A DNA stretch of 49,725 bases from an uncultured eubacterium 1-6 (GTDB lineage Bacteria > Bacillota > Clostridia > Lachnospirales > Lachnospiraceae). How positions within the stretch are numbered: the stretch's first letter is position 1; every line of letters starts with the position of its first letter. The notes beneath the pieces were generated by a model. It was given only the letters and a program-made list of their open reading frames with translations, did not search any database and was not told where the DNA came from. Where the stretch lies: NCBI GenBank assembly GCA_903789595.1, contig CAIFEZ010000027.1, forward strand, positions 1-49,725, read 5' to 3'. Of this stretch, positions 42,196 through 49,725 are shown one piece after another. Position numbers and translations under genes: made by a program.

Positions 42196-43131
42196 ATGGC
42201 ATTAGTAACTTCCAGGGAATTGTTCAAAAAAGCCTACAGCGGCGGATACGCCATCGGCGGCTTCAATGTGAACAACATGGAAATTGTGCAGGCGATTACG
42301 AGAGCGGCGGACGAGCTGCGCTCACCGGTTATTCTGCAGGCGTCCGCAGGAGCCAGAAAGTACTGCAGCCCGGTTTATCTGAAGAAACTGGTGGAGGCAG
42401 CTGCCGAGGATGTTGATATACCGGTGGTGATGCATCTGGACCACGGCGCGGATTTCGAGATCTGCAAGGACTGCATTGATTACGGATTTACATCTGTCAT
42501 GATTGACGGATCACGGTTCAGCTTCGAGGAGAATATCGCCCTGACCAGAAAGGTTGTGGAATACGCCCACGACAAGGGCGTTGTGGTTGAAGCCGAGCTT
42601 GGAAAGCTTGCCGGAATTGAGGATGACGTGAATGTCAGTGATGAGGATTCGTCTTATACGAATCCGGATGACGTAGAGGAATTCGTGTCAAGAACAAACG
42701 TGGATTCGCTGGCGATCGCCATCGGGACCAGTCACGGCGCCTTCAAGTACAAGCCCGGACAGAAGCCGCAGCTTCGGTTTGATATTCTGAAGGCGTGTGA
42801 AGAGAGACTTCCGGATTTTCCGATCGTGCTGCACGGGTCCTCTTCCGTGAACCGGGAGTACGTGGATATCATCCGCCAGTACGGCGGTACGCTGGACGAT
42901 GCCATCGGAATTCCGGAGGATATGCTCCGGGAGGCGGCAAAATCCGCGGTCTGCAAGATCAATATCGACACAGATATCCGCCTTGCCATGACGGCAGGCG
43001 TGAGAAAAGATCTCGCCGAGCATCCGGAGCACTTTGATCCCCGCACCTATCTCGGAAGCGGCAGACAGTTTGTCACGGATCTGGTAAAGCATAAAATCAG
43101 AGATGTACTCGGCTCTGCGGGTCAGGCGTAA
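42196..43131 (+). CDS. Class II (zinc) fructose-bisphosphate-type aldolase
   Basis: 311 residues. Reversible cleavage of a ketose 1- or 6-phosphate giving DHAP. Motifs: V-V-M-H-L-D-H-G-A-D (zinc His), V-E-A-E-L-G-K-L-A-G, I-A-I-G-T-S-H-G-A-F-K, L-V/P-I-V-L-H-G-S-S and K-I-N-I-D-T-D-I-R. The start at 42196 follows a GAGGAGAGG site. It could be FbaA, or the IolJ-type enzyme that splits 6-phospho-5-dehydro-2-deoxy-D-gluconate to DHAP and malonate semialdehyde, which are close relatives; the FBP-type hallmark sequence cannot separate them by eye. No IolC-type kinase is adjacent, so the FBP aldolase role in triose-phosphate recycling is the simpler reading. Confidence 0.9.
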   Translation: MALVTSRELFKKAYSGGYAIGGFNVNNMEIVQAITRAADELRSPVILQASAGARKYCSPVYLKKLVEAAAEDVDIPVVMHLDHGADFEICKDCIDYGFTSVMIDGSRFSFEENIALTRKVVEYAHDKGVVVEAELGKLAGIEDDVNVSDEDSSYTNPDDVEEFVSRTNVDSLAIAIGTSHGAFKYKPGQKPQLRFDILKACEERLPDFPIVLHGSSSVNREYVDIIRQYGGTLDDAIGIPEDMLREAAKSAVCKINIDTDIRLAMTAGVRKDLAEHPEHFDPRTYLGSGRQFVTDLVKHKIRDVLGSAGQA

Positions 43132-43199
43132 TGCTTCTGCCGTTCGAGTGTCTGGACGGCAGAGAACAGCAGTGAATACAGGAAAGGAGATTACTGACG

Positions 43200-44321
43200 A
43201 TGGAAGGTTTTTGCATTCGTACAAAAATCAAGGAGTATGACACATTTAAGGAGTTCGCAGAGGATGAGCAGCTCGGGCCGGATGATCTGGTTCTGACCAA
43301 TGAATATATCTACAGTCCCTCCATCGAGCCGCTCGGGCTCGGATGCCAGACGCTGTTTCAGGAGAAATACGGGGCCGGCGAACCTACGGACGACATGGTA
43401 AACGCCATTCTGAATGATCTCCGGAAGAAAGATTTCGCCAGAATCATCGCAGTCGGAGGCGGCACGATCATTGATATCGCAAAGGTTGTGGCCGTGGCAT
43501 CTCCGGAAGACAGGGTAGATGATCTGTACGATCATAAGGACAGCCTGAAGAAGCACCATGAGCTGATCATCGTTCCGACGACCTGCGGAACCGGAAGCGA
43601 GGTGACAAACATCTCGGTGATCAACCGTGTCAGCCGGGGTGTGAAAATGGGTCTGACCTCCCCGTCCATGTATGCGGACGCGGCAGCCATGATCACAAAC
43701 ATGCTGGCGACCCTTCCCTACAAGGTCTTCGCCACGTCCTCCATCGACGCGATGATCCATGCCGTGGAATCCTATCTGAGTCCGAACGGATGCAGCATCT
43801 CCAGAATTTTCTCCGAGGTGGCTCTCCGGACCATTCTGAAGGGCTGGAGCCTTTCCGTGAAAAACGGCGGAAACGACGCCTGGAAGGCATACAGCGCAGA
43901 CTTCCTCAGGGCGTCCAACTGGGCCGGACTGGCATTCGGCTACGCGGGGTGCGCGGCGGTTCATGCGCTGAGCTATCCGCTTGGAAGCGTGTACCATGTG
44001 CCGCACGGACAGTCCAACCAGCTGATGTTTGCAGACGTGATGCGCAAATATAAGGAGATCAAACCGGTCGGAAGAATCAATGATCTGGAAAATCTTCTGG
44101 GCGAGTGTCTGGGAACGAAGCCGGAGAACGCGCTCGACGCTCTGTACACGCTGATGGACGAGGTCCTGAAGAAGGAACCGCTCCGCAGCTTCGGCGTAAA
44201 GGAATCCGACCTTCCGGTATTCGCAAAGAACGTACCGCAGACGCAGCAGCGGCTTCTGAAGAACAACTACGTTCCGCTTACCGAGGAACAGATTCTCGAG
44301 ATCTACAAGGCGGCATACTGA
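43200..44321 (+). CDS. Iron-containing alcohol dehydrogenase, 4-hydroxybutyrate dehydrogenase type
   Basis: 373 residues. Reduces succinic semialdehyde (or a related C4 aldehyde acid) to the 4-hydroxy acid with NAD(P)H. It matches the Clostridium kluyveri 4-hydroxybutyrate dehydrogenase over long blocks: L-T-N-E-Y-I-Y-x-P, L-F-Q-E-K-Y-G-A-G-E-P-T-D-D-M, I-A-V-G-G-G-T-I-I-D-I-A-K (84-95), I-I-V-P-T-T-C-G-T-G-S-E-V-T-N-I-S-V and A-V-H-A-L-S-Y-P-L-G-x-x-Y-H-V-P-H-G-Q-S-N (iron ligands). An AAAGGAG site lies upstream. Its product is the substrate of the CoA-transferase at 35614 and dehydratase at 34047, tying the iolD operon to abfD-cat2. Confidence 0.9.
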   Translation: MEGFCIRTKIKEYDTFKEFAEDEQLGPDDLVLTNEYIYSPSIEPLGLGCQTLFQEKYGAGEPTDDMVNAILNDLRKKDFARIIAVGGGTIIDIAKVVAVASPEDRVDDLYDHKDSLKKHHELIIVPTTCGTGSEVTNISVINRVSRGVKMGLTSPSMYADAAAMITNMLATLPYKVFATSSIDAMIHAVESYLSPNGCSISRIFSEVALRTILKGWSLSVKNGGNDAWKAYSADFLRASNWAGLAFGYAGCAAVHALSYPLGSVYHVPHGQSNQLMFADVMRKYKEIKPVGRINDLENLLGECLGTKPENALDALYTLMDEVLKKEPLRSFGVKESDLPVFAKNVPQTQQRLLKNNYVPLTEEQILEIYKAAY

Positions 44322-44375
44322 GTCCGTCCGGCAGAAGTGCGGGAGGATTCAGATATTTACTATTGACGGCAGTCT

Positions 44376-44498
44376 GCAAGGTAAGGGGTTTCCGCTGTCA
44401 GCTTTATGAAGTGTTTTATAAAGTATTTTATTTACGGATAAAGCTTCTGACAGCCGGCAATGCGCAGGCAAAGACGCTGTGAAATCTTTACCTTGTCA
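44376..44498. repeat. Palindromic repeat family, copy 2
   Basis: Nested inverted blocks: CAAGGTAA (about 44377-44384) with TTACCTTG (about 44488-44495), and GCTGTCAGCTTTAT (about 44394-44407) with ATAAAGCTTCTGACAGC (about 44438-44454). The right arm, read on the minus strand (GGTAAAGATTTCACAGC...CTTTGCC...GGCTGT...CTTTATC), aligns block by block with the left arm of the 22792-23039 element; the left arm here is shortened. It occupies the middle of the 303-base gap 44322-44624, where I see no gene. Confidence 0.65.
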
Positions 44499-44624
44499 GT
44501 TACATCATATGTTCACCCGGAAGAAATGACTGCCGGGGCGGATATCCGGCCTGCGGGATGAGGCAGAGTCAGAGGCAGCGTGCGGACTGGTTATCCGTTA
44601 CAGATAAGGAGAAAGGAAGAAATC

Positions 44625-45269
44625 ATGAAAATCGCACTGGTAATGGAATGGAGCACATCCGAGAGAAACGAGACCGTCTATAAGGTGCTCAAAGAGGTGG
44701 CGGAAAGAAACGGACATACCGTTGTGAACTACGGACAGTTCGGTCCGGAGGACCACAGACAGACCTACAATCAGAACGCGGTGCTGATATCCGCAATTCT
44801 GAATTCCGGAGCTGCCGATATGGTGGTTACAGGCTGCGGAACCGGTGAGGGAGCGCTTCTTGCGGCGAACTCCATGCCGGGAGTGCTCTGCGGACTCGTT
44901 GTGGATCCGGCGGATTCCTATCTCTACACACAGATCAACGGCGGAAACTGCATTTCCCTTCCGTTCGCGAAGGGCTGGGGCTGGGCTGCCGAGGTCAATC
45001 TGGAATATGTATTCGACAAGCTTTTCGCGAAGAAGCCGGGCGGCGGCTATCCGCCGGCGGCAGCGGCTTCCGAGCAGAATAACGCGCGTCTTCTGAATAA
45101 GCTGAAAGCGGTTTCCCACAGCGATATCCTCACAGTACTCAGGAGCGATGAGCCGGAAGTGCACGAGATGGTGAAGGAAGCATTTGCGGGAAAGCGCATG
45201 GAACTTTTTGAGGCAGACTGCAAAAACAGCGAGATCCTTGCGGCAGTCAAGGAAGCGGCAGCCAGATAA
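44625..45269 (+). CDS. RpiB/LacA/LacB-family sugar isomerase with C-terminal extension
   Basis: 214 residues, longer than ordinary RpiB (~150). The family core is present: K-I-A-L-V at the start, the catalytic-Cys loop V-T-G-C-G-T-G-E-G (C71), and N-x-x-P-G-V-L-C-G-L. The last ~65 residues form a helical extension I do not recognise. GGAGAAAGG precedes the ATG; the upstream in-frame start at 44580 is less likely. RpiB relatives interconvert aldoses and ketoses, usually phosphorylated. As the only isomerase in this locus, it is a candidate to replace IolB and turn 5-deoxyglucuronate into 2-deoxy-5-keto-D-gluconate, but it could as well serve pentose phosphates made by the transketolase. Confidence 0.85.
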   Translation: MKIALVMEWSTSERNETVYKVLKEVAERNGHTVVNYGQFGPEDHRQTYNQNAVLISAILNSGAADMVVTGCGTGEGALLAANSMPGVLCGLVVDPADSYLYTQINGGNCISLPFAKGWGWAAEVNLEYVFDKLFAKKPGGGYPPAAAASEQNNARLLNKLKAVSHSDILTVLRSDEPEVHEMVKEAFAGKRMELFEADCKNSEILAAVKEAAAR

Positions 45270-45310
45270 CAGACGGATAACTCCTGAAAGGTTACGGTTC
45301 ACGGCATACA

Positions 45311-45328
45311 TGAACCTGAGAAGGTTCA
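45311..45328 (+). promoter_or_regulatory. Short perfect hairpin in the leader of the sigma-54 activator gene
   Basis: TGAACCT (45311-45317), loop GAGA, AGGTTCA (45322-45328). No U-tract. The GNRA-type loop would make it stable; the same sequence is also a near-palindromic DNA site. The rest of 45270-45543 shows no gene beyond a possible longer N-terminus of the activator. Confidence 0.4.
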
Positions 45329-45543
45329 GAAGCGGAGAAGAGGCGGCAGAGTCACATTCTCTTATACGGGGACAGACTTATGCCGCTCTTTCTATATCAT
45401 CGGAGCGCTGAGGAACTGAGCTTCCGGAGGTCATGAGCGATGTTAATGTTCACGGAATATCTGAGATGCCTGTCGTGTCAGTCAGGCGTGAACAGCAATT
45501 GAGCAGTATCATATCCGGCAGATCCGGGAAGGGAGGAGATTGC

Positions 45544-46935
45544 GTGAACGGGATTTCCGGGCTGACAGAAAGACTGGAGGCCATCATCGACAGTTCCTTT
45601 GACGGGATCTGCATCACGGACAGGGATACGAACACCCTGATGGTGAACCGCTCCTATGAGACGATTTCGGGACTGAAAAAAGAGGACATCGTGGGCAGAA
45701 ACATGCGGGACCTGGTCCGCGACGGCGTTATCTCGCAGTCCGGTTCCCTGATTGTGCAGGAGACCGGAGAGCCGGTGACGCTGCATCAGGTCTTTCGCAA
45801 CGGCAGACAGGCGCTGATCACAAGCTCCCCGGTGCGGGGCGCGGACGGAAATCTTGAGATGATCGTCACAAACGTGCGGGACCTTACGGAGATTTATCAT
45901 ATCCGGAAGGAGCTCATGCACAGCCGTAAGAAACGCAGTCTGCTGAAGCAGGAAATTGACCATATGCAGCGGGAGTATCTGAAGCCGGATCTTGTGGCCG
46001 AGGATGAGAAGACGCTGGAGACGCTGGAGATGGCCGACCGCGTCAAGGATCTGGACACAACGGTTATGCTAACAGGGGAGACCGGCGTGGGCAAGGAAGT
46101 TTTCGCCCAGTACATTCACAGCCACAGCCAGAGAAGCGGACGGGCCTTTATCCGCGTAAACTGCGGGGCGATTCCGGAGAACCTTCTGGAGAGTGAGCTT
46201 TTCGGATACGAAAAGGGAGCCTTCACGGGAGCGGACCGGAACGGAAAGGCCGGCATGTTCGAGGTGGCGGACGGCGGTACGCTGTTCCTCGATGAAATCG
46301 GGGAGCTGTCGGTTCCGATGCAGGTGAAGCTGCTTCGGGCGCTCCAGGATCAGGAGATCTACCGGGTCGGCAGTACGAAGGCGATAAAGGTGGATGTGCG
46401 GATCATCGCGGCGACAAACCGGAATCTTGAGGAAATGGTGAAGCAGAGGACCTTCCGGGAGGATCTGTACTACCGGCTGATGGTATTCCCCATTCACATT
46501 CCGCCGCTTCGGGAACGCGTGGACGACATTCTCCCGATTGCGGAGCTGTACATGGAAAAGCTGAACCGCAAATACGGAACGGAGAAGCGTTTCTCCGACG
46601 TCTCGCTTCGTCTCCTCACGGAGTATGGCTGGCCCGGAAACATCCGTGAGCTGCGGAATGTCGTGGAAAGAGCATATATCATAAGCCCGGACCGAGAGAT
46701 CCGGCCCGAGAGCCTCGCGATCTTCGGAAGCGGCAGGAATCCCGACGGAAGGACGATGTACGGAGGACAGAAGGTCAGCGACCTGAATGCTTTTCTCCGT
46801 GAAATCGAGAAGAAATATATAGAGGATGCCTACAGCCGGTACGGAAATGTCAGAGACGCAGCCGAAAGCCTGGGCCTTTCACCGGCGACCTTTCTTCGGA
46901 AGAAAAACCGGGACATATCCTCGGACAGCCGGTAA
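45544..46935 (+). CDS. Sigma-54-dependent transcriptional activator (PAS-AAA+-Fis)
   Basis: 463 residues from the GTG at 45544, which follows GGGAGGA at ideal spacing; an ATG at 45433 would add 37 residues. A PAS domain ([16 protein letters not shown], about 10-115) is the likely sensor. Then a AAA+ domain with Walker A G-E-T-G-V-G-K-E (about 178) and the sigma-54 contact loop G-A-F-T-G-A (about 225), Walker B G-G-T-L-F-L-D-E, and a Fis-type helix-turn-helix at the C-terminus ([20 protein letters not shown]). Located next to rpoN, it is the obvious activator of the two sigma-54 promoters at 33901-33971. Its signal is unknown. Confidence 0.94.
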   Translation: MNGISGLTERLEAIIDSSFDGICITDRDTNTLMVNRSYETISGLKKEDIVGRNMRDLVRDGVISQSGSLIVQETGEPVTLHQVFRNGRQALITSSPVRGADGNLEMIVTNVRDLTEIYHIRKELMHSRKKRSLLKQEIDHMQREYLKPDLVAEDEKTLETLEMADRVKDLDTTVMLTGETGVGKEVFAQYIHSHSQRSGRAFIRVNCGAIPENLLESELFGYEKGAFTGADRNGKAGMFEVADGGTLFLDEIGELSVPMQVKLLRALQDQEIYRVGSTKAIKVDVRIIAATNRNLEEMVKQRTFREDLYYRLMVFPIHIPPLRERVDDILPIAELYMEKLNRKYGTEKRFSDVSLRLLTEYGWPGNIRELRNVVERAYIISPDREIRPESLAIFGSGRNPDGRTMYGGQKVSDLNAFLREIEKKYIEDAYSRYGNVRDAAESLGLSPATFLRKKNRDISSDSR

Positions 46936-47060
46936 TGACGGGACAGATGGCTGCAGAGTCACAATGAAATAACGTTAAGAGCTTACACATGTCGAATGGC
47001 AGACAGCCATATGGTTCAAAGAGATATAAAAGAGACAGAAGAAGAAACGGGGGTGAGAGC

Positions 47061-48470
47061 GTGGAAATGGGGCAATGCCTTCAGATGAGTCAGAGACAGA
47101 CCGTGACACAGCGGATGGTGCAGACCGTCTCTGTGCTCGGAATGAGCGCGGACGAGCTTCAGGCGTACCTGGAGGAAAAGAGCCTGGAAAACCCCGTGAT
47201 CATCTGTGACGCCGAACAGGAAAACCTTCCGCGTAAACCGAATGATATGGAAATGCACCGGGAAGAAGAATGGCTGGCGGGCGGCTATTGCCTGAAGAGC
47301 CGTCGGGACCGGGAAGGTGAAGACACAGAGCCGGAGATGCCGGAGGCTTCCGGAAGGGAGAGCCTGGCGGAGCATCTGCAGTTCCAGCTGCTAGACGGGG
47401 ACTACACTGCGAAGGAGAGAGAGATTCTCTGTTTTCTGACGGAAGACCTCGACAGCCGCGGATATTTCCGCGATGACACCGGAAGGGTCGCGCAGCTATT
47501 CTCGGTAAGCAGGAGCTGTGTGGAGCAGCTCCTGGCGGAAATCCGGATGCTGGACCCGGCCGGCGTGGGAGCTTCTTCTCTTGAGGAGTGTCTGCGCCTG
47601 CAGCTTGAGGCGCGGGGGCGCCGTGACAGTCTCGCCTTCCGCCTCTGCGAGAGACGATGGCTGCGCCTTCTGGCGGGGAACCGCATGCGGGAGGTGGCCG
47701 AGAAGAACCATGTGAGTCTCAGGGAAGCGCTTGAGGCGTACGGGGAGATCCGGGAGATGAACCCGCTTCCGGGAAACGCATGGGGCGGCGGAGATGAGCC
47801 GGTATACATCCGGCCGGACGCGCTGATTGTGCGGTCGGATAAGGGCTGGACCGCCATCATGGCCGGGAACTGCAGGCCGGCTATCCGGACAGACCCCTAT
47901 TACCGGAAGCTGATGGAGACCACAGGCGATCCGGAGCTGAAGGCCTATCTGCGCAAAAAGACGGCGGAGGCAGAAGAGCTCCGAAGAGACATTCAGAACC
48001 GGGAGCACACGGTGAAAGCAGTGCTGGATCTCCTGACCGAAAGGCAGGAGGAGTTTTTCGAGAAGGGGCCGGGACACCGGAACCCGCTGACGCTGGAGGA
48101 GCTGGCAGAAGAAGCGGGAGTGCACGTCTCTACGGTAAGCCGCGTGCTGCGCAGAAAATACCTGCAGTGTGCGTGGGGCGTCTACCCGCTGCGGTATTTT
48201 CTCGCGGGGACGGCGGTCAGAAACCGGAAGACCGGGGACGCGCAGACCCGGGATGCGGTGCAGAACGTCCTGGCGGAGATCATCCGCCTGGAGGACAAGG
48301 GAGATCCGTACAGCGACCTTGCGCTGACGCAGAAGCTGAAGGAGCGCGGGATCTGCGTCTCCAGAAGAACGGTGAACAAGTACCGCACCCTGATGGGAAT
48401 ACCGGACCGGGCCGGCAGAAAAATCTGGCAGATTCCGGCTTCTGAAGAACATAAGGTTTCCGGGATGTGA
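47061..48470 (+). CDS. rpoN: RNA polymerase sigma-54 factor
   Basis: 469 residues from the GTG at 47061 (GGGGGTGAG upstream); the ATG at 47067 is equally possible. Region I (activator contact) is L-Q-M-S-Q-R-Q-T-V-T-Q-R-M-V-Q-T-V-S-V-L-G-M-S-A-D-E-L-Q-A-Y-L-E-E-K-S-L-E-N-P. The core-binding part, a helix-turn-helix (S-T-V-S-R-V-L-R-R-K-Y) and the RpoN box S-R-R-T-V-N-K-Y-R (about 434-442), which reads the -24 element, are all intact. It follows the activator gene by 125 bases on the same strand, an arrangement suggesting a locally used sigma factor whose main targets include the neighbouring divergent promoters. Confidence 0.94.
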   Translation: MEMGQCLQMSQRQTVTQRMVQTVSVLGMSADELQAYLEEKSLENPVIICDAEQENLPRKPNDMEMHREEEWLAGGYCLKSRRDREGEDTEPEMPEASGRESLAEHLQFQLLDGDYTAKEREILCFLTEDLDSRGYFRDDTGRVAQLFSVSRSCVEQLLAEIRMLDPAGVGASSLEECLRLQLEARGRRDSLAFRLCERRWLRLLAGNRMREVAEKNHVSLREALEAYGEIREMNPLPGNAWGGGDEPVYIRPDALIVRSDKGWTAIMAGNCRPAIRTDPYYRKLMETTGDPELKAYLRKKTAEAEELRRDIQNREHTVKAVLDLLTERQEEFFEKGPGHRNPLTLEELAEEAGVHVSTVSRVLRRKYLQCAWGVYPLRYFLAGTAVRNRKTGDAQTRDAVQNVLAEIIRLEDKGDPYSDLALTQKLKERGICVSRRTVNKYRTLMGIPDRAGRKIWQIPASEEHKVSGM

Positions 48471-48587
48471 AGACTTGCGCCGCTCACAGGTACCGCAATA
48501 AGATCTGCGTCAGATATCAGAGATGTACCGATTCCGATAGACTGCAAGACAGCTCATTTCTGCTGCGGAAAAATCAGGGTCGGTAAA

Positions 48588-49241
48588 TCAGGAATGTAGA
48601 GATTCCGCAGATTCTGAAAGCCGGTAAGGCTCACCGTGTCCGGGATACAGCATGCTGCCGGCCGGGATTTTCCGGAGGAGAGGGAGCGTGCGGCGGATAT
48701 AATCCGGCCGGCTGCTTCCGGACAGAGTAAGGTTCGGCTCCGCGTGATCAATCATGTAATCGCCGGTGAAATAGCAGGAATCATCCACGCGGATCAGAAT
48801 GCTTCCGGGAGAATGTCCGGGGCATTCGGTGAGGTGAAGGAAATGTCCGTGAAAGCTGAGATCGCAGGAACCGGAGAATACATTGTCAGCAGGAGCGCAG
48901 GCAAAAGGATGGTGCCGATCCGGGGAGACATACCCGGACATCTGAAACACACAGAGATCATAGACGACAGAGAGGTTCAGTCGGGGGTCGGCGATCCGGG
49001 ACCCGCAGGCCGCGGAAGCTGTAACCGGAAGATGACAGATCCGGCGGATCTCTTCTAGCCCTTCAATATGGTCAAAGTGTTCATGTGTCAGGATGACACC
49101 TTCCGGCAGAAGATTCCGCCGGCGGAGAAAATCGAGAATTTTTCCGGAATCACCCGGGTCAATAATCAGAACGCTTCCTTTCTCTTCCAGAAGATAAGAG
49201 TTTTCGGTTGTGATCGGGTTTGTTATGCGGCAGATATTCAT
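48588..49241 (-). CDS. Metallo-beta-lactamase-fold hydrolase (glyoxalase II-like)
   Basis: 217 residues. The dinuclear-metal motif T-H-E-H-F-D-H is at 52-58, with further ligands in T-E-C-P-G-H-S-P-G-S, F-T-G-D-Y and Y-P-G-H-G. Proteins of this size with these motifs are usually glyoxalase II-like thioesterases or generic MBL hydrolases. The start at 49241 has AGGAACAACT upstream; a longer frame to 49325 would add an unlikely Cys-rich tail. It is convergent with rpoN, 117 bases from its end, and divergent from the acyl-CoA dehydrogenase. Thioester hydrolysis would suit the CoA chemistry nearby, but this is inference. Confidence 0.88.
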   Translation of the reverse strand: MNICRITNPITTENSYLLEEKGSVLIIDPGDSGKILDFLRRRNLLPEGVILTHEHFDHIEGLEEIRRICHLPVTASAACGSRIADPRLNLSVVYDLCVFQMSGYVSPDRHHPFACAPADNVFSGSCDLSFHGHFLHLTECPGHSPGSILIRVDDSCYFTGDYMIDHAEPNLTLSGSSRPDYIRRTLPLLRKIPAGSMLYPGHGEPYRLSESAESLHS

Positions 49242-49453
49242 AGTTGTTCCTGTTCTTCGGGATTGCGTGGAGCAGATGAAAGAGCAGCCCGCAGTCTGTG
49301 CGGCCTGTGACACAGGATATCGCATGAGCGCTTTCCTGCGGTGATATCGCCCGGCGGCAAACCGCCGGAGGAGATGCGTTGATTATAACACATCAGAAGT
49401 TTGCATCACAGCTCATTCAATTTTTTACCAGATGTAATGGAGGACCACCAGAT

Positions 49454-49725
49454 ATGGATTTCACGTTAGACAGAAAACATGAAATGGCGAGATCCCTTTT
49501 CAGAGACTTCGCACAGAATGAGGTAAAACCTCTCGCGCAGGAGATCGACGAGGAAGAGAGATTCCCGCGCGAAACGATTGAAAAAATGGCAAGATACGGC
49601 TTTATGGGAATTACGGTTCCCAGGGAGTATGGCGGACAGGGATGCGACGAGCTTACCTATGTCCTCTGTATGGAGGAGATCGCAAAGGTCTGCGGAACGA
49701 CAGCGGTCGCGCTTTCCGCCCACAC
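49454..49725 (+). CDS. Acyl-CoA dehydrogenase, probably butyryl-CoA dehydrogenase (partial, runs off the right edge)
   Basis: The first ~90 residues are visible: M-D-F-T-L-D-R-K-H-E-M-A-R-S-L-F-R-D-F-A, then E-V-K-P-L-A-Q-E-I-D-E-E-E-R-F-P, M-G-I-T-V-P-x-E-Y-G-G-Q-G and E-E-I-A-K-V-C-G-T-T-A. This is the N-terminal helical domain of clostridial short-chain acyl-CoA dehydrogenases (Bcd), which together with EtfAB reduce crotonyl-CoA to butyryl-CoA by electron bifurcation. The GGAGGA site at 49438-49443 supports the start. If etfB and etfA follow beyond the window, the 4-hydroxybutyrate branch here would end in butyrate. Confidence 0.88.
   Translation, partial: MDFTLDRKHEMARSLFRDFAQNEVKPLAQEIDEEERFPRETIEKMARYGFMGITVPREYGGQGCDELTYVLCMEEIAKVCGTTAVALSAH

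Noticed and set aside
44322-44624. Sigma-54 promoter ahead of the RpiB-like gene
   Set aside because: GG and GC dinucleotides occur but none with 10-base spacing and TTGCA/TGGCA context.

Overview
The window looks like chromosome of an anaerobic, moderately GC-rich member of the Clostridia, probably Lachnospiraceae-like. The evidence is oxygen-sensitive 4-hydroxybutyryl-CoA dehydratase, the start of a butyryl-CoA-dehydrogenase-type gene, single-chain GlyRS, two split (two-subunit) transketolases, a RACo-like ASKHA ATPase, and strong AGGAGG-type ribosome binding sites. The genus cannot be read from the sequence. I see no phage, integrase, rRNA, tRNA or CRISPR array.

Layout. 1-13.5 kb is housekeeping on the + strand: purB-purA, a lipoprotein, glyQS, carbamate kinase, an Uup-like ABC-F ATPase, dapA, argC, a convergent LysR regulator, thiE and an RsmJ-like rRNA methyltransferase. 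13.6-22.7 kb is a sugar island: a LacI regulator divergent from a FucI/AraA-type isomerase, a split transketolase and an FGGY kinase, facing a convergent GH78 alpha-L-rhamnosidase across a shared terminator. 22.7-28.1 kb is eroded: a 248-bp palindromic repeat, an orphan ASKHA activator, a YczE membrane protein, and remnants of three transporter genes with several internal deletions.

28.3-33.7 kb is a minus-strand operon, in order NifU-like domain, Cys-rich/MaoC fusion, acyl carrier protein, LuxE-LuxC fusion and acyl-AMP ligase. It looks like an ACP-dependent carboxylic-acid-to-aldehyde reduction system. 34-49.7 kb holds 4-hydroxybutyryl-CoA dehydratase, a CoA-transferase, an AraC regulator, an IolD-type inositol ring hydrolase, a second split transketolase, a class II aldolase, a 4-hydroxybutyrate-dehydrogenase-like Fe-ADH, an RpiB-like isomerase, a sigma-54 enhancer-binding protein, sigma-54 itself (rpoN), a metallo-beta-lactamase-fold hydrolase and the start of an acyl-CoA dehydrogenase.

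The most striking structure lies between the last two regions. Two back-to-back sigma-54 promoters, each with exact GG-N10-GC spacing, fire outwards: one into the LuxE-LuxC operon and one into the 4-hydroxybutyryl-CoA dehydratase gene. rpoN and its activator are encoded about 12 kb away in the same locus. I propose that the IolD/isomerase/transketolase/Fe-ADH/CoA-transferase/dehydratase set is an undescribed route from inositol-derived keto-deoxy-acid to C4-CoA intermediates and butyrate. In it, transketolase would cut 2-deoxy-5-keto-D-gluconate into a C2 unit and a C4 semialdehyde. This is inference from gene content and chemistry, not proven.
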